Source: a virus
Reading direction: 5' to 3' (one strand)
DNA: 28,211 nucleotides
Virus record (IMG/VR): IMGVR_UViG_3300013131_004481
Location: 1-28,211 of that record
Of this stretch, positions 15,116 to 22,660 are shown piece by piece. Every line of letters begins with the position of its first letter. Positions within the stretch are counted from its first letter, which is position 1. The notes beneath the pieces are model-generated. The model did no database searches. It was not told where the DNA came from and saw only the letters and a program-made list of their open reading frames with translations. Both the position numbers and the translations under genes were made by a program.

Positions 15116-15175
15116 CTTTCGCCTTGACGGCTACTGTACCGATGACCATCATCTTTCCTTTGGAGGACGAGGCTT

Positions 15176-16108
15176 ATGCAGGGAACGAAGCAGATGGCGC
15201 GGCGGCAGTCGGACTCGGTAAGCGACGCTGAGATGGCCCGGGGGGCTGCTCAGGCTAGTCAGGGGCACTCGCTGATGCGGGTCGGTGGCGCGTACCAGAC
15301 GGCCGTGATGGTTCAGGTGCGGCGCGACATCGGGTCTCCCGACAATCCTGGCGGGAGCGTGCTTCAACGCGCGACGACCGAAGCCCACCTCTTGGCAGAC
15401 CGTTTCTTTTACGGCTGGGACGTCAACGACCGGGCTTCTGGCGGCAAGAAGCACATCGACGGAATCAGCGTCGATGGTGCTTACATGCTGCTTCGAAACT
15501 GGACGAACGCCGTCTGCGACGTCGACCTCGTGGCGAGAGACGACGATGCGTACACGTTCAAAGCTACATTCGTGGATCTTGAGTCTGGGGCGACCTGTTC
15601 GCGCCTTTACCGGCAGCATCGAAGCTCGCCTCCGGGCAAGTACGACGAGCAGCGGTGGGACGACATGCAGTTCGCCAACGGGCAGTCTCGCGCGATTCGA
15701 AACGTCATCTGCGCGGCTTTGCCTCAATGGCTTCAGGACCGTTGCATGGAGATCGCTCAGCGTTCAGCGGAGCGGGGTGGCGCCCAGTATGCCGAACCGA
15801 GGCCTTCCCCGAAGCAGGCCTCGCGTCCCCAGCAAGCTCCCCAGGAAAGCGCAGCCGCGGCGCTTCCCGCAGCAGCCGAGGGTAGCAGGTCGGTCGCCGA
15901 ACGGTATGCGGCGATGCTGCGTCAATCCTGGGGTAAAGAGGAGCTAAACGAGGTCGCCGCCCAGATCAAGAAGGATGAGTCGAAGCTCGCGAAAGACGAT
16001 GTCGCCGAGCTTCGGGACCTGTACCGCCGTCAGGTGGCAGTCTTCGAGCAAGCATCGAGCGACGAGTATGTTCCCGATGCGGAGTTCATTGAGGGCTCGG
16101 AGAAGTGA
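15176..16108 (+). CDS. Putative single-strand-annealing/recombination protein of phage type
   Basis: A 310-residue protein. Residues about 20-200 fit a phage family whose hallmark is a late block of the form 'IANv.sqq.RgrIl..lPkWL': here WDDMQFANGQSRAIRNVIC followed by ALPQWLQDRCMEIA (about 160-193), preceded by a beta-rich part (DVDLVARDDDAYTF, FVDLESGATCSR). I believe this group is related to phage annealing proteins (RecT/Erf-like role), but the link is from memory and not certain. Residues 205-245 are a Pro/Ala/Gln-rich linker and the rest is helical, possibly a partner-binding tail. The ATG at 15176 has GGAGG at 15162-15166. It is first in a plus-strand operon divergent from the repressor-recombinase operon. 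Confidence 0.5.
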   Translation: MQGTKQMARRQSDSVSDAEMARGAAQASQGHSLMRVGGAYQTAVMVQVRRDIGSPDNPGGSVLQRATTEAHLLADRFFYGWDVNDRASGGKKHIDGISVDGAYMLLRNWTNAVCDVDLVARDDDAYTFKATFVDLESGATCSRLYRQHRSSPPGKYDEQRWDDMQFANGQSRAIRNVICAALPQWLQDRCMEIAQRSAERGGAQYAEPRPSPKQASRPQQAPQESAAAALPAAAEGSRSVAERYAAMLRQSWGKEELNEVAAQIKKDESKLAKDDVAELRDLYRRQVAVFEQASSDEYVPDAEFIEGSEK

Positions 16109-16347
16109 TCGACCCGTACACGTTCCCGGCGGTTCAGCTTCTTGATCCGGTTGGGACCAAGATCGTCCTTAGCGAGGACCCGCAACAGACCGATTGCTGC
16201 ACGTTGCGGGTATCGCCAAAGCACGGTCAAGAGCCGGAGGCGGTGCTCAACCGCAGCACAGCCATTTTGCTTCGTCGCGCGCTTGGTCTCTGGATCGAAT
16301 ACCTCGATTCGTTGACCATTGTAGAAGGCGACGACATTGAAGAATGA
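16105..16347 (+). CDS. Small hypothetical protein
   Basis: An 80-residue protein (MIDPYTFPAVQLLD start) with no recognised motif; two Cys in tandem (DCCTLRV) are the only notable feature. GTGA overlap with the annealing-protein gene upstream and ATGA overlap with the acetyltransferase downstream make translation in this operon very likely. Confidence 0.65.
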   Translation: MIDPYTFPAVQLLDPVGTKIVLSEDPQQTDCCTLRVSPKHGQEPEAVLNRSTAILLRRALGLWIEYLDSLTIVEGDDIEE

Positions 16348-16715
16348 AGCAGCTTGTGATCAAGGACGAGCGCGGGCAGGTTGTCGCGTTCATTGGAACT
16401 CCTGCCGAGTTTAGTGCCCAGCCGGATGCGGCCCGGCTTCTTGGCTCGTCGTCAGACCAGCACATGGCGTGGATCGACTGGGTGGAGTCAAGCGCACCAG
16501 GAAACGGCACGAGGCTTCTGTCCGAGGCGCTTACGCTGCTAGAGGCTGAGGGAGTGACGTTGATCGGCCTTGAGGTCGTGCCAAAAAATCCCGATGACTT
16601 CGACCGATTGGTTGAGTTCTACGAGAAGTTCGGGTTCGTCTACGTCTCGAAGCTTCACCCCTACAATGACGGGCCTGTCATGCTTCGAGAAGCTAGTTGG
16701 AACGGTATAGAGTGA
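16344..16715 (+). CDS. GNAT-family N-acetyltransferase
   Basis: A 123-residue protein with the GNAT acetyl-CoA fold: WIDWVESSAPGNGTRLLSEAL (about 43-63; the SAPGNGT turn corresponds to the R/QxxGxG/A pyrophosphate loop), a beta strand TLIGLEVVPKN, and LVEFYEKFGFVYV (motif B, 'FYxKxGF'). The N-terminal helices are shortened relative to typical members (about 150). Substrate unknown; phage GNAT proteins can acetylate host or phage proteins or small molecules. It starts by ATGA overlap within the operon. Confidence 0.75.
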   Translation: MKQLVIKDERGQVVAFIGTPAEFSAQPDAARLLGSSSDQHMAWIDWVESSAPGNGTRLLSEALTLLEAEGVTLIGLEVVPKNPDDFDRLVEFYEKFGFVYVSKLHPYNDGPVMLREASWNGIE

Positions 16716-16966
16716 TGGACGATCAGGCGATCTGGAGCATCATCCTCGAAAACCGTCCGCGCGTCTGGCGCATGCTTCATGACGGAAGACGATGGTATCG
16801 GGAAACGGCATGCAGCGTCCAAGATGCGCTCGATGCTGGCTTCGAGGGGGTCTACGAGTCGTTACGCGATCAATGCTTCGAGAACACGACGATTGAGGTT
16901 TGCATATCGGTCGTGTGCGACGAGACGGACGAGCGCGCGACCGAGAGACGGAGCCTGCGCTTATGA
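16715..16966 (+). CDS. Small hypothetical protein
   Basis: An 83-residue protein (MDDQAIWSIILEN start), unrecognised, with a Trp/Arg-rich N-terminal part (RVWRMLHDGRRWYRET) and an acidic and Arg-rich C-terminus. The start shares its A with the TGA of the acetyltransferase gene; GTG at 16712 is equally close. It is part of the tightly coupled 15176-17548 operon. Confidence 0.6.
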   Translation: MDDQAIWSIILENRPRVWRMLHDGRRWYRETACSVQDALDAGFEGVYESLRDQCFENTTIEVCISVVCDETDERATERRSLRL

Positions 16967-17103
16967 GCATCTTGGCGACCATGGGATTCGTGCCGCAAAC
17001 GACTGGCGAGTGGATCGATTTGGTCTTCTTGGTCGCGGCCATCGTTTCGATTTGGATCGTCTTTGGTGAGGCGCTTGGCTTCAAGAAGGGAGACGGGCCA
17101 TGA
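16963..17103 (+). CDS. 46-residue single-pass membrane protein
   Basis: Starts by ATGA overlap at 16963. Residues 16-34 (EWIDLVFLVAAIVSIWIVF) form one hydrophobic segment followed by a positively charged end (GFKKGD), consistent with an inner-membrane miniprotein with C-terminus inside. No family recognised. First of three consecutive membrane miniproteins. Confidence 0.6.
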   Translation: MSILATMGFVPQTTGEWIDLVFLVAAIVSIWIVFGEALGFKKGDGP

Positions 17104-17180
17104 GGGACATGCTGCTTCTTCTGATCTGCGTCTTTGGCTACTTTTACGTCGTCTACCGCCTCGACAAGGGGCCGCGCTAA
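17100..17180 (+). CDS. 26-residue membrane peptide
   Basis: ATGA overlap with the previous gene sets the start at 17100. The product begins MRDMLLLLICVFGY, is almost entirely one membrane segment, and ends RLDKGPR. Too short for standard gene finding, but it sits in line with its neighbours in the same operon. Possible small toxin-like, lysis-regulating or accessory peptide; no direct evidence. Confidence 0.5.
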   Translation: MRDMLLLLICVFGYFYVVYRLDKGPR

Positions 17181-17183
17181 GCC

Positions 17184-17348
17184 ATGCGTTTGATTCCTAA
17201 TGGCAAGGGCGAATGGGCTGTCTTCCTCGTCGGCATGCTCGTGGGCGGATTCGTCGTCGCAACGCTTTTGAACCTGCTTGGTTCCCCATCTCAGCCCGAT
17301 TGGCTTAAAATCAAGGAGTCGGAATGGAACGCCAAAAAAACGCCATGA
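17184..17348 (+). CDS. 54-residue single-pass membrane protein
   Basis: Begins MRLIPNGKGEWAVFL three bases after the previous stop. Residues 11-33 are hydrophobic (WAVFLVGMLVGGFVV and following), and the C-terminal 20 residues are polar (DWLKIKESEWNAKKTP). Unrecognised. It overlaps the start of the next gene by 25 bases, in line with the packing here. Confidence 0.5.
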   Translation: MRLIPNGKGEWAVFLVGMLVGGFVVATLLNLLGSPSQPDWLKIKESEWNAKKTP

Positions 17349-17548
17349 CAGACCCACGGCTTTTTCCTGACGCTGAGCCAGGGGCGCCGTCCTCGTTTCC
17401 AGTCCGCTGGGCTGGGTGGTCGGTTCGTAGCCCGAATCGTGTTGCCCGAGCGACGGCAAAGCTCTGGTACGACGCGCGCAATCAGATTGCTCGTGAGCTA
17501 GGGATCTCGTCACTCGGAGAGGTCGAGGTTGTCCGGGTCGAGGATTAG
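17324..17548 (+). CDS. Small hypothetical protein, last gene of the annealing-protein operon
   Basis: A 74-residue protein with a conserved-looking stretch SPNRVARATAKLWYDARNQIARELG (about 35-60) that reads as one long helix, and a C-terminal strand EVEVVRVED. Unrecognised. The ATG at 17324 has AAGGAG at 17313-17318; an in-frame ATG at 17345 would make an ATGA overlap instead. Confidence 0.55.
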   Translation: MERQKNAMTDPRLFPDAEPGAPSSFPVRWAGWSVRSPNRVARATAKLWYDARNQIARELGISSLGEVEVVRVED

Positions 17549-17563
17549 CGACCGGCGGTTTTC

Positions 17564-17585
17564 TTGCGGTAAATTTCGACCGCAA
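17564..17585. other. Hairpin between convergent genes
   Basis: A 7-bp inverted repeat TTGCGGT/ACCGCAA with an 8-base AT-rich loop in the 42-base gap between converging genes. No T run follows on either strand, so it is at most a weak terminator or transcript-stabilising stem. Confidence 0.35.
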
Positions 17586-17590
17586 TGCCT

Positions 17591-17952
17591 TCATCGGACC
17601 GACTTCCAGATTCGAATCGGAGCCGCGTGTCGGCTCGCCCGTGTGGTCTGCTTGAAAAAGGGTGTCACCTCGATGAGCCCCTCGCGGCGTAGCATCGAGA
17701 AGGCCGCGCCAAGGGCTCGCGCCTCGCGAGGGGGTTCGAGGCCGGTTTGCCAGACGTCGTCGGCGGTGAACTCCGTTTTGATGCTGGCGACGGATCGGGT
17801 GGCAAGCAGAGCTTGGTCAAGCCAGCCTCCGCCTCGGCGGCCTGGCCAGCGCGCTCGACGGCGTGATCGCGAGCCTGTTCCGCTGTTGACGGTGGCCTCG
17901 GTAGCAAATCAACGGTCCATCCAAACTCCGTCTGTCGTTCGTTTTTGGTCAT
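17591..17952 (-). pseudogene. Winged-helix-like phage protein interrupted by a -1 frameshift
   Basis: From the ATG at 17952, two bases after the SNF2 stop and behind AAGG, the frame reads STAEQARDHAVERAGQAAEAEA and then degenerates. Moving back one base near 17823-17824 gives a continuation WLDQALLATRS, then TEFTADDVW, PREARALGAAFSMLRREG and RIWKSV, ending at the TGA 17591-17593. Joined, the parts give one coherent protein of about 120 residues of a type familiar from phages: a helical N-terminus and a small winged-helix-like domain with FTADDVW. The second part has no start codon of its own. No classical slippery heptamer is present, so a one-base deletion or sequencing error is more likely than programmed shifting. 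Such proteins are probably replication- or regulation-related. Confidence 0.7.
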
Positions 17953-17954
17953 CG

Positions 17955-19664
17955 TTACCTTAATTCTGGAACAAGCCCCGCGACGACCTCCGTCACGGTC
18001 TCAAGGCTCTCGGATAGCTGATGGTCGTCGTCGACCACGGCACGGATGAGACGCTGCTTTGCCTCGACGATCTGAGCGATGTGCTCGTCGACCGTCTTGG
18101 CCGCGTCGAGATAGGTGATCGTCACGGGACGCTTCGAGCCGATTCGGTAGACGCGGTCCTCGGCCTGAATCATGCCGCTTGGCGTCCAGATGCGCTCTAC
18201 AAACAGCGCCTCGCTCGCGCGTTGAAGATTCAGGCCTACGCCCGCAGATCGGATCGGCGCGAGGAAGACGTCAGCCTTGCCAGCTTGGAAGAGGTCGACT
18301 GCTTTCTGGCGCTTCTCGCTCGATTCGCCGCCGCCGATGCCTGTGGTTCGGAGGCCAAGTCGAACGCATGCCTTGTGGACGCCGAGCATGACGTCCTTGT
18401 GGTAGCCGAAGATGACGAGAGGTTCTCGCGTGTGCGAGTCGAACCAGGAGCGAAGGTATTGAGGGATGGCGTAGCGCAGCTTCCCGAGCGCGGCGATACG
18501 TCGGAGCATCGTCAGCTTGACGATAGACTCGGCCTTCTTGGCTTCGACGGCCCGGTCGAACTTGCCGAGCGACTTCAGCCACGCGACGACGTCCTTTTCC
18601 GCCGAGCGGTAGTGCTGCATGTAGCCGTCATCGATCTGAACGAGAACGCTACGCCGGTTCTTCGGAGGCAAGTCCTTAAGAACCTCTGTTTTGAGGCGCC
18701 TCAGCATGGCTTGGTCGACGAGCAAGTGAAGCTCGTTCAACCGCTCCACGCGACCAGCTTGTGTTCGGACCACGCGCCCAACCTCTTTGCCACGCTGCGG
18801 CTTGAGATACCGCATGGCGTAGTCGGCAAACCTTGGCCACTTGCGTGGCTCGGTTAGGTGAAGCAGTCGCCAGAGTTCCGCGGGACGGTTCTCGATGGGA
18901 GTTCCGGTAAGCAGGAGCGCGCCTTTGCTTCGCTGGCGGACAAGCCTCGTGGCGCTGGCGGCTCGATGCTTGCCACGGGCTTGCGGGTTTCTCAATTCCT
19001 GCGCCTCGTCGAACACGTAGAGCGCCGGGTTCATCACCAGAAGCTCAGCCTCGCGCGCGTACAAGATGTCGTAGTTCAGGATGTAGATGTCGTAGCCCTT
19101 CGGCATGCGGTCTTGCTTGCCGGAGACGATGAACACCCTCGGCGGCTTTTTCGTCGCCGCGAATTCTCGATACCATTGATGCTTCAGCGTCGCCGGACAG
19201 ACGATGACGGTCGGGAATGGCTTGACCGACGTGAGCATCGCGACGGTCTGAGCGGTCTTTCCGACGCCTGGCTCGTCACCCAAGATGGCGCCAACGCCGC
19301 TTGCAATCCGCGTTGCAACCCAGGCGGCTCCCTCCGCCTGATACCGATACAGCGGACGCTGCATGACTGCCTTGACCGACTCGATCCAGCCAACCGGCAC
19401 GTGGCGCGAGGCATAGACGCTTGTGTCGATCTCAAATCGCTCGCAGGACATCTGCGTGATGGAGCCCTTGCGTTCACTGTCGCCAATGGTCTCCTTCGAA
19501 ACCTCGCGTCCGTAAACGCTGATAAGCTGACCCAGATGCGGAGGCCTACCCGCGGCTCGAAACCAAACCAGATCGGGCGGAGGACCCAGCGTCACGATGA
19601 AGTCGCGATCTGAATCGTCCACCGTATGCGCTTGAACGACGCGGCCCGTTACCTTCTCAAGCAT
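17955..19664 (-). CDS. SNF2-family DNA-dependent ATPase/helicase, second copy
   Basis: A 569-residue SNF2 ATPase: Walker A DEPGVGKT (130-137), Walker B box FDEAQ (218-222; DEAQ instead of DEAH), LLTGTPIENRP, then in lobe 2 GVGLNLQRASEALFVERIW and QAEDRVYRIGSKRPV. The first 105 residues are an extra domain with beta strands (FIVTLGPPPDLVWF) not shared with the first copy. The two proteins are thus diverged paralogues or separate acquisitions rather than a recent duplication. The ATG at 19664 has no clear ribosome-binding site. It lies 18 bp behind a small membrane protein and directly before the frameshifted winged-helix gene. Roles: DNA remodelling in replication or recombination. Confidence 0.93.
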   Translation of the reverse strand: MLEKVTGRVVQAHTVDDSDRDFIVTLGPPPDLVWFRAAGRPPHLGQLISVYGREVSKETIGDSERKGSITQMSCERFEIDTSVYASRHVPVGWIESVKAVMQRPLYRYQAEGAAWVATRIASGVGAILGDEPGVGKTAQTVAMLTSVKPFPTVIVCPATLKHQWYREFAATKKPPRVFIVSGKQDRMPKGYDIYILNYDILYAREAELLVMNPALYVFDEAQELRNPQARGKHRAASATRLVRQRSKGALLLTGTPIENRPAELWRLLHLTEPRKWPRFADYAMRYLKPQRGKEVGRVVRTQAGRVERLNELHLLVDQAMLRRLKTEVLKDLPPKNRRSVLVQIDDGYMQHYRSAEKDVVAWLKSLGKFDRAVEAKKAESIVKLTMLRRIAALGKLRYAIPQYLRSWFDSHTREPLVIFGYHKDVMLGVHKACVRLGLRTTGIGGGESSEKRQKAVDLFQAGKADVFLAPIRSAGVGLNLQRASEALFVERIWTPSGMIQAEDRVYRIGSKRPVTITYLDAAKTVDEHIAQIVEAKQRLIRAVVDDDHQLSESLETVTEVVAGLVPELR

Positions 19665-19682
19665 CGGTCGAGATTGTAAGCA

Positions 19683-19985
19683 TCACTTCGAGGCAGACGA
19701 GGTCTCCGGACAGAAGCACTTCGAGCAACGCTCGTTGACTTCCCCGAGCGAGTCCGCAAGCCACCAAAGCGCAGCAATGAGCGGCAAAATCATGATGCCC
19801 GAGCCAACAAGCTGAACGCTCTTGGTGATGCGGTCCCTGCGTCGCACCGCATCTAAGAACGTCTCACCTGAAACAAAGAGCTTCGGGCCAATCGCAGCTT
19901 TTGCTTCCTCGATCTGAGCCCGGAGGTGCTGAACCTCTGTATCCCTATCTTGGTAGCCGCGCGCGTACGCTTCTTGAGGATTCAT
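19683..19985 (-). CDS. Small membrane protein with coiled coil and Cys-rich tail
   Basis: A 100-residue protein starting MNPQEAYARGYQDRD. Residues about 14-32 are a charged helix (EVQHLRAQIEEAKAAI), residues about 62-82 a membrane segment (SVQLVGSGIMILPLIAALWW), and the C-terminus CSKCFC contains three Cys that could bind metal or form disulfides. Not recognised. The preceding gene overlaps its first 41 bases. Confidence 0.55.
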   Translation of the reverse strand: MNPQEAYARGYQDRDTEVQHLRAQIEEAKAAIGPKLFVSGETFLDAVRRRDRITKSVQLVGSGIMILPLIAALWWLADSLGEVNERCSKCFCPETSSASK

Positions 19986-20373
19986 CAGACTTGTCCTTCC
20001 ACATGACGCTCGAATCTGGATCGCTCTCGTGCTTCGGGCAGAGACCGTAGGTGCCTTCGCAATCAGCGCAAAACACGACATGGTCGCAGAACGGTCCGCA
20101 GTTGATGAAATGACGCGCTGCGCCACCATCGGAGCTATCGACCGCCGTTGCTTCTGGCTGTTGAAATTTAAAGCTCGCTAGCATCTCATCTCGCAGCGCC
20201 AGTTCTCTTTCCGCTACGGCTAGCGCCGCCAACGCGATGTCCCGCTGCTCTCTCGCCCTCGCGCACTCCTGTCGCGCCTGAAACAGCATTTCGCGTGCCT
20301 CGTCTCTTTCGCGGACGGCCTTCTCCGCAAAGACGCTCCAGGTCCCTTCCCCGGGTCCGTTGAGAACGCTCAT
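19945..20373 (-). CDS. Coiled-coil protein with C-terminal zinc-knuckle-like Cys cluster
   Basis: A 142-residue protein. Residues about 15-65 are a continuous charged helix (AVRERDEAREMLFQARQ and following), and residues about 95-115 contain CGPFCDHVVFCADCEGTYG followed by LCPKHE, a Cys/His cluster able to bind zinc. The ATG at 20373 overlaps the end of the upstream gene (stop 20370). The last 14 codons overlap the next gene, which is unusual here, so the exact end of function is less sure. Unrecognised family. Confidence 0.55.
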   Translation of the reverse strand: MSVLNGPGEGTWSVFAEKAVRERDEAREMLFQARQECARAREQRDIALAALAVAERELALRDEMLASFKFQQPEATAVDSSDGGAARHFINCGPFCDHVVFCADCEGTYGLCPKHESDPDSSVMWKDKSDESSRSVRARLPR

Positions 20374-20699
20374 ACAGCAGCAAGCCTCCTTTCCTCCTCG
20401 GCCTGCTCTTCCTCCGCTTGCAAACGCTCGGCATCGCAGAGTGCCTCGACAAGCTCGTCGAGAACCCACCTCGGTGCGTCGATCACGTGCAAGTAGGCAC
20501 GCACGAGAGAACGAAGCGCCAGCGCCTCACTCTGCGTTAACTCGACGCGGGATCCATAACTCCCAGCGTGAAGCTTCTCGCGAAGCGTCGACCAGATCCC
20601 TCGTACCGGGACGGGCCAAGTTGTCGAGTCGCGCTCGTCGTTCGTTTCCCAAACGCGGCAATGCCATTCACTCACCATCCTTCTTCGCGAATCCTTCAT
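20370..20699 (-). CDS. Hypothetical helical protein
   Basis: A 109-residue protein ending in a Glu-rich helix (AEEEQAEEERRLAAV). The central part (VELTQSEALALRSLVRAYL, then DAPRWVLDELVEAL) is amphipathic. Unrecognised. ATG at 20699 is preceded by GGAGG with a short four-base spacer; ATG at 20678 (MVSEWH) is an equally fair start that reduces the overlap with the upstream gene to 11 bases. Confidence 0.55.
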   Translation of the reverse strand: MKDSRRRMVSEWHCRVWETNDERDSTTWPVPVRGIWSTLREKLHAGSYGSRVELTQSEALALRSLVRAYLHVIDAPRWVLDELVEALCDAERLQAEEEQAEEERRLAAV

Positions 20700-21024
20700 C
20701 TTGCCTCCAGTACACGGGGTCTGTCCTGACTTCGTAGGTTACCGAGAGCGTTACCCTCAATTCACGGCCGCATTGATCGCATGAAATCCAGGCACATTGA
20801 CCGTCGTGCTCGAAGCCTCTTGGAAGACGCTCCCAGCCTTCGGATAAGTCGGTGACATCGCCGCAGTACGGGCAGACAAGCTTCTCGTCACTCCAGGTGT
20901 TGTCGTCGAGCCACCGTCGCGCGTACTTTTCCGCGGGGCAGTTGATTTCGTGCCAGTTGTGCTCGCTATTCCCATCGCGATACGCGCACGTGCATCGGCT
21001 CTCAAGATTTTGCGATTCAGGCAT
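20668..21024 (-). CDS. Zinc-ribbon-type small protein
   Basis: A 118-residue protein. It has two separated Cys pairs, CPYCG (about 50) and CDQCG (about 82), with the intervening sequence of a zinc ribbon, plus N-terminal CTCAYRDGNSEHNWHEINC with further Cys/His. It is probably a metal-binding adaptor or nucleic-acid-binding protein. ATG at 21024 is chosen because GGAG lies six bases upstream and the start overlaps the previous stop; ATG at 21036 is the alternative. Confidence 0.65.
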   Translation of the reverse strand: MPESQNLESRCTCAYRDGNSEHNWHEINCPAEKYARRWLDDNTWSDEKLVCPYCGDVTDLSEGWERLPRGFEHDGQCAWISCDQCGRELRVTLSVTYEVRTDPVYWRQDEGFAKKDGE

Positions 21025-21652
21025 CTTCGTCTCCATGGACAGGACATGGGCTGTCGCCTGGCTCTAGCTGACACTCGCAGCGCGAGTTCGGCATGCGCTC
21101 GTCGCCAGCACCAACGGAATCGCTTAGAGACATGACGTAAACTTCGATGTCGTGGAGGGTCATCGATAACGCTGCACCATTGGACAGCGTCTTGATGGAG
21201 CAAAGAACCTGAGACGAAGAATCCCCAGCCTCCCAGTTTTCAATGAACGCTTGAGACGCCTCGCGAATGAGCCTTCGGTTGAACACGCGTTGGCCGATAG
21301 GCTGGGCATCAATGCTGGACCTCCCAATGATGAACATTGGGGTATCGTCGTCCTCGGGAGGCATCCAGTCGTCTCGACGGGTGCGGCGGGACGACCACAC
21401 GATGAGTTCGCCAAGCGAGATTTTGCCTTTCCATTCCTTTGGCGACTCCCGAAGACTCTTGATCCCTTTGACCATGTGTTCAGAGGCTTCGGGGAAGTTT
21501 TTCAGGTCGGCGGGGCGCCAATGCCATGGACGAATCACACAGGCGCCGCGTTGCGAGAATACCGTCACCGCATCGGTTCCGAACCGGAAGATTGTGGCGT
21601 CCGCGTCGTCGTAAATTTCACCAAGCTCAAAGTTGCGTTCGTCCTGCTTCAC
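21017..21652 (-). CDS. Hypothetical protein with C-terminal Cys motif
   Basis: A 211-residue protein starting MKQDERNFELGEIYDD. The middle (SLGELIVWSSRRTR, then DDDTPMFIIGR) is beta-rich and the C-terminus ends CECQLEPGDSPCPVHGDED, a short Cys/His motif of the kind often appended to phage small proteins. Function unknown. Start overlaps the stop of the upstream gene (ATGA); codon use resembles that of its neighbours. Confidence 0.65.
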   Translation of the reverse strand: MKQDERNFELGEIYDDADATIFRFGTDAVTVFSQRGACVIRPWHWRPADLKNFPEASEHMVKGIKSLRESPKEWKGKISLGELIVWSSRRTRRDDWMPPEDDDTPMFIIGRSSIDAQPIGQRVFNRRLIREASQAFIENWEAGDSSSQVLCSIKTLSNGAALSMTLHDIEVYVMSLSDSVGAGDERMPNSRCECQLEPGDSPCPVHGDEDA

Positions 21653-22404
21653 GTTGCGATCCCAAGGTTCACGAGAAGGTTCTCTCGCTTCTGTTCGTCG
21701 GTTAGCTTGTCGAACCCGAACGCTTCGACCAGGGTCTTTTCGCGCTTCCCCTTCCTTCCATTTTTGATGCGGTCTGCCTGCCGAACGAGGGTCTTGCAGA
21801 CGACGTTGCGGACGTGAGCAAGCTTTTCAAGCTCCTCGTCGGACAGGGTATGGTCGACCTCCTCGACCGTCATCTCCATCCGCAGGCGATCTGCGGCCCA
21901 CCGCCACGCCTCTTCCTTCAGGCGGCTCTGGCGCTTCCACTCACCCGTCGGTCGCTTCGCAGCGGATGAGTCGCACTTATGGCCTAGCTCTTGAATCAGC
22001 GCGTGAGCCTGCTCTCTTTCAAGAAGCATGGTTTCCACCATCTTTCCAAGGTCGCGCGCGAGCCAGCCATGCAGATGTTTCGTTGGTCGCCCCCGCTTGC
22101 ACGATTCAACGAAGGCTTCCGGTGTCAGACCCTCTCGGGGAAGAGGGTCGTAGACAGGGAGTGGATTCGAGGTCGCGTACGATAGACACGCCTTCAAGAC
22201 GGCCATCTCTTGGCTCAATCGGTGGATCGAAAGGGCGATGGCAACATCTACCTTGACCGAACCGCTTGGAGTATCGAAGACGAAGTCTGGATCGTAGTCG
22301 AGGAGCGTCCATCCAAGCGCGCGCTCAACCGATTCGCCGACGACTCTCCAGCCCGCGCTCCAGACGGCCTTGCTTCGCGTTGTACTGCCATCGGGTAGCT
22401 TCAT
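21649..22404 (-). CDS. Hypothetical protein
   Basis: A 251-residue protein starting MKLPDGSTTRSKAVWSAG, with a strong GGAGG site eight to nine bases before the ATG. The N-terminal 75 residues are beta-rich; the remainder is mostly charged helices, including the stretches ARDLGKMVETMLLEREQAH and KTLVRQADRIKNGRKGKREK. No motif recognised; the basic C-terminal part could contact nucleic acid. No signal peptide or membrane segment. Confidence 0.7.
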   Translation of the reverse strand: MKLPDGSTTRSKAVWSAGWRVVGESVERALGWTLLDYDPDFVFDTPSGSVKVDVAIALSIHRLSQEMAVLKACLSYATSNPLPVYDPLPREGLTPEAFVESCKRGRPTKHLHGWLARDLGKMVETMLLEREQAHALIQELGHKCDSSAAKRPTGEWKRQSRLKEEAWRWAADRLRMEMTVEEVDHTLSDEELEKLAHVRNVVCKTLVRQADRIKNGRKGKREKTLVEAFGFDKLTDEQKRENLLVNLGIAT

Positions 22405-22438
22405 CGGAAAACCTCCTCGGTGATTGATGACTGACGAT

Positions 22439-22660
22439 TCACGCCCCGCCTTGCCACACCATCGTCTCGACGACGCGAAGCTCCACGACGGCGTACGTCG
22501 TCGCCTGCTCCGGGGCGCTCTTGCCCCATGAAGCCGAGATGATCGCCTGGGCGCTTTCCACAGCTTGAGCCAGCGTTTCGTACCGGCCCAACGGGGCGTT
22601 GCGCCAGCGTACCTCGTAGCTGGGCGCACCGATTTCCGGAAGTCGTTTCGGGGTAGTCAT
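22439..22660 (-). CDS. Small hypothetical protein
   Basis: A 73-residue protein (MTTPKRLPEIGAPSYEVRW start) whose composition, short strands and one central helix (LAQAVESAQAIISAS) suggest a small alpha/beta fold. Not recognised. The start makes an ATGA overlap with the transglycosylase gene upstream. Confidence 0.65.
   Translation of the reverse strand: MTTPKRLPEIGAPSYEVRWRNAPLGRYETLAQAVESAQAIISASWGKSAPEQATTYAVVELRVVETMVWQGGA

Noticed and set aside
15176-16108. RecA-type recombinase or SSB as identity of this gene
   Set aside because: No Walker motifs and no OB-fold-like aromatic pattern; the conserved block fits the annealing-protein-like phage group better.
17815-17830. Programmed -1 ribosomal frameshift in the winged-helix gene
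   Set aside because: No X-XXY-YYZ heptamer or clear downstream structure at the junction; a simple one-base deletion explains it better.
17529-17963. 144-codon plus-strand frame between the two SNF2-side operons
   Set aside because: The frameshift-corrected minus-strand protein is coherent, whereas this translation is low-complexity.
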